Source: Leptospira sp. (GTDB lineage: Bacteria; Spirochaetota; Leptospiria; Leptospirales; Leptospiraceae). From it: a DNA stretch of 54,599 bases. Position 1 is the stretch's first letter, and every line of letters starts with the position of its first letter. Shown piece by piece: positions 53,243-54,599 of the stretch. The position numbers and the translations under genes are program-made. The notes below the pieces were generated by a model. The model searched no databases, was not told the origin of the DNA, and worked only from the letters and a program-made list of their open reading frames with translations. The DNA is taken from contig JACVCB010000026.1 of NCBI GenBank assembly GCA_016742255.1, positions 1 through 54,599 on the forward strand, in the 5' to 3' direction.

Positions 53243-53755
53243 ATGTTCCAATCTCGAGTTTCTGTTGCCATCCTGATGGTGATTGCCACTGTCCTAAGTC
53301 GTATTTTACCGCACCCTCCCAATTTTACGCCTGTTTTGGCTGTTTCTCTTTTTTCTGGTGCTTATTTGACTGACAGAAAGTTAGCCCTAGTGGTTCCCAT
53401 CCTTGCGATGTTTGTTTCTGATTTATACCTTGGATTCCACGACCTAATGCCAGTTGTTTACGGTTTTATGGTTCTCTCTGTTCTGTTTGGAAAACAAATC
53501 AAAACTTCCGTTTCAAAAGCATTTGGTTACACTTTGATTGGTTCCGTTGTTTTCTTTGTTGTGACAAACTTTGCTGTTTGGGCAACAAGTGGGATGTATA
53601 GTTTGAATGTATCTGGTCTCAGAGAATGTTTTGTGATGGCGATCCCATTTTTTCAAAACTCAATTTTAGGTGATTTCGCGTATTCTGGAATTCTTTTCGG
53701 AGCAATGGCTCTTCTCAATCGAACAGTTTTCCAAACAGCAAAACAAACAGCTTAG
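53243..53755 (+). CDS. DUF6580-type small membrane protein
   Basis: The ATG at 53243 gives 170 residues; the longer frame from 53162 runs across the homopolymer and the mazG region. It has five or six membrane spans. RILPHPPNFTPVLAVSLFSGAYL (about 16-38) is the signature of this family, which is distantly like the substrate-binding subunits of ECF vitamin transporters. The function is not established. Its stop overlaps the convergent ATP-grasp gene by 4 bases. Confidence 0.75.
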   Translation: MFQSRVSVAILMVIATVLSRILPHPPNFTPVLAVSLFSGAYLTDRKLALVVPILAMFVSDLYLGFHDLMPVVYGFMVLSVLFGKQIKTSVSKAFGYTLIGSVVFFVVTNFAVWATSGMYSLNVSGLRECFVMAIPFFQNSILGDFAYSGILFGAMALLNRTVFQTAKQTA

Positions 53756-54599
53756 TTCATTTCATCCAAGATTCGGTGGACTCGTTCCTTTGGTCCATCC
53801 GCCGAATTTCGAATCCTATCCACTAATTTTAATCTCCCAACAAGACCCATTCGGTTTGCAATTTGTATCCCAAGCCCAGGTCGTGCATTCATTTCTAACA
53901 ATAAAGGACCCCTTGTTTCATCGAGAACAATGTCTACACCCAAATACCCAAGACCAGACAGATCATAACACCGCGAAGACATCTCTAAGATTGAAATCCA
54001 ATGAGGAACGATACGACCGCTTAATGTCTGTTTTGTGTCAGGATGGATTTCAATGAGTTTGTCATTACAAACTGAATGTGTAAGAGTTCCATTTGATAAG
54101 TTTACTCCAACACCCAATGCACCCTGGTGTAGGTTTGCTCTACCACCTGATTCCTTTGTTGGCAAACGTAACATTGCCATAACAGGATAACCTAAATATA
54201 CAATGACTCGTATATCAGGAATCCCACGAAATGAAATCTCTTGGAAGAATGGATGGCACTCCAAACGTTCCTGTAAAATACATGTATCTGAATTTCCATC
54301 AAGGGAATACAATCCAGATAAAATTCCAGAGATATGATGGTTTAATTCCTTTTCTTGTAAAAACTTTCCATCTGATTTCTGGTATAAAATTTTCCCGTGT
54401 TCCGATGTTTCAGAAGAAGTGATGACTAAAATGCCATTTCCCATCCCACCATTTGCTGGTTTGACCACGAATCCAGGATGGTCTTACACTAAGTCTTTTG
54501 TCTTTGGGGTTCCACCAAAGGCATAAATTACACCTAAATGTTTCGTCATGGGCACTTCAAAATGCCTCTTGAGTTCTACAATATTCCGTTTATTGTCTA
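53752..54599 (-). pseudogene. ATP-grasp (alpha-L-glutamate ligase-like) gene broken by an in-frame TAA
   Basis: The frame runs from the right edge to 53752 in one phase. It reads DNKRNIVELKRHF and GVIYAFGGTPKTKDLV, then TAA at 54486-54484, then DHPGFVVKPANGGMGNGILV, the ATP-binding strand and loop of this ATP-grasp family. Later QEISFRGIPDIRVIVYLG, RANLHQGALGVGV, YLGVDIVLDE and LLEMNARPGLGIQIAN (the E-x-N metal pair) are intact. The longest frame after the stop would have to start at GTG 54468, cutting off the N-terminal domain. It is therefore likely a recent pseudogene, or a sequencing error at one base. The rest lies beyond the window. Confidence 0.75.

Noticed and set aside
1..54599. rRNA, tRNA, CRISPR array, insertion sequence or prophage
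   Set aside because: No cloverleaf or rRNA motifs, no spaced repeat series, no transposase or integrase frame and no phage structural genes were seen. The T4-like topoisomerase stands alone.

Overview
The window reads as chromosomal DNA of a spirochaete of the genus Leptospira, most likely the saprophytic (L. biflexa / L. meyeri-like) side. This is judged from moderately low GC, many small lipoproteins with loose spirochaetal lipoboxes, tightly packed genes with ATGA-type overlaps, several Leptospira-style proteins of unknown function, an LpxD and a bacterial heme oxygenase. The genus is an inference from gene content; no rRNA or marker alignment was possible. I see no rRNA, tRNA, CRISPR, insertion sequence or prophage block. 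No gap between genes exceeds about 220 bases.

Layout. 1-5.6 kb: two M23-type peptidase paralogues (one cut by the window edge), a GST-fold protein, CutA, a secreted glycan-binding-like protein, and a two-gene operon of a DegT-fold protein that lacks the PLP lysine plus an ATP-grasp-like protein. 5.7-11.6 kb: AvtA-like aminotransferase, a large membrane protein of unknown function and an Orn/Lys/Arg decarboxylase. 11.7-17.9 kb: a Ca/Na antiporter, DprA, a TPR lipoprotein, and RimI-SDR-DUF445 as one operon. 17.9-24.8 kb: a DUF4105 protein, a run of small lipoproteins (two are paralogues) and a beta-lactamase-fold lipoprotein.

24.9-28.5 kb holds the most striking item: a two-subunit type IIA topoisomerase whose motifs and subunit size resemble phage T4 gp39/gp52 more than bacterial GyrB/GyrA or ParE/ParC. 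28.5-37.3 kb: a lipoprotein-like protein overlapping gltX, then an RsbW-like kinase, a GT4 glycosyltransferase, polA and a polytopic membrane protein in one chain. 37.5-41.8 kb: an OlsB-like acyltransferase coupled to a diverged PiT-like transporter, then heme oxygenase behind a Fur-box-like palindrome, an MFS carrier and a lipoprotein.

42.6-46.2 kb: a chain of a WYL-domain regulator, a DUF2779 protein (degenerate Cas4-like part, four-Cys cluster, DEDD exonuclease) and an alpha/beta hydrolase. It is the best candidate here for an undescribed regulated nucleic-acid-processing module. 46.2-50.2 kb: an exported protein, a UMF1-type MFS carrier with a small coupled protein, a BFD-like [2Fe-2S] protein coupled to a RibD C-terminal reductase, and DoxX. 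50.2-54.6 kb: lpxD, two hypotheticals, MazG, a DUF6580-type membrane protein, and an ATP-grasp gene broken by an in-frame TAA.

Many neighbours overlap by 1-4 bases (GTGA, ATGA or TAATG junctions near 141, 6985, 15748, 29415, 32769, 38282, 45151, 47327 and 48987), so translational coupling is common. Convergent pairs often overlap at their 3' ends, and in two cases the intrinsic terminator of one gene lies inside the coding sequence of the other.
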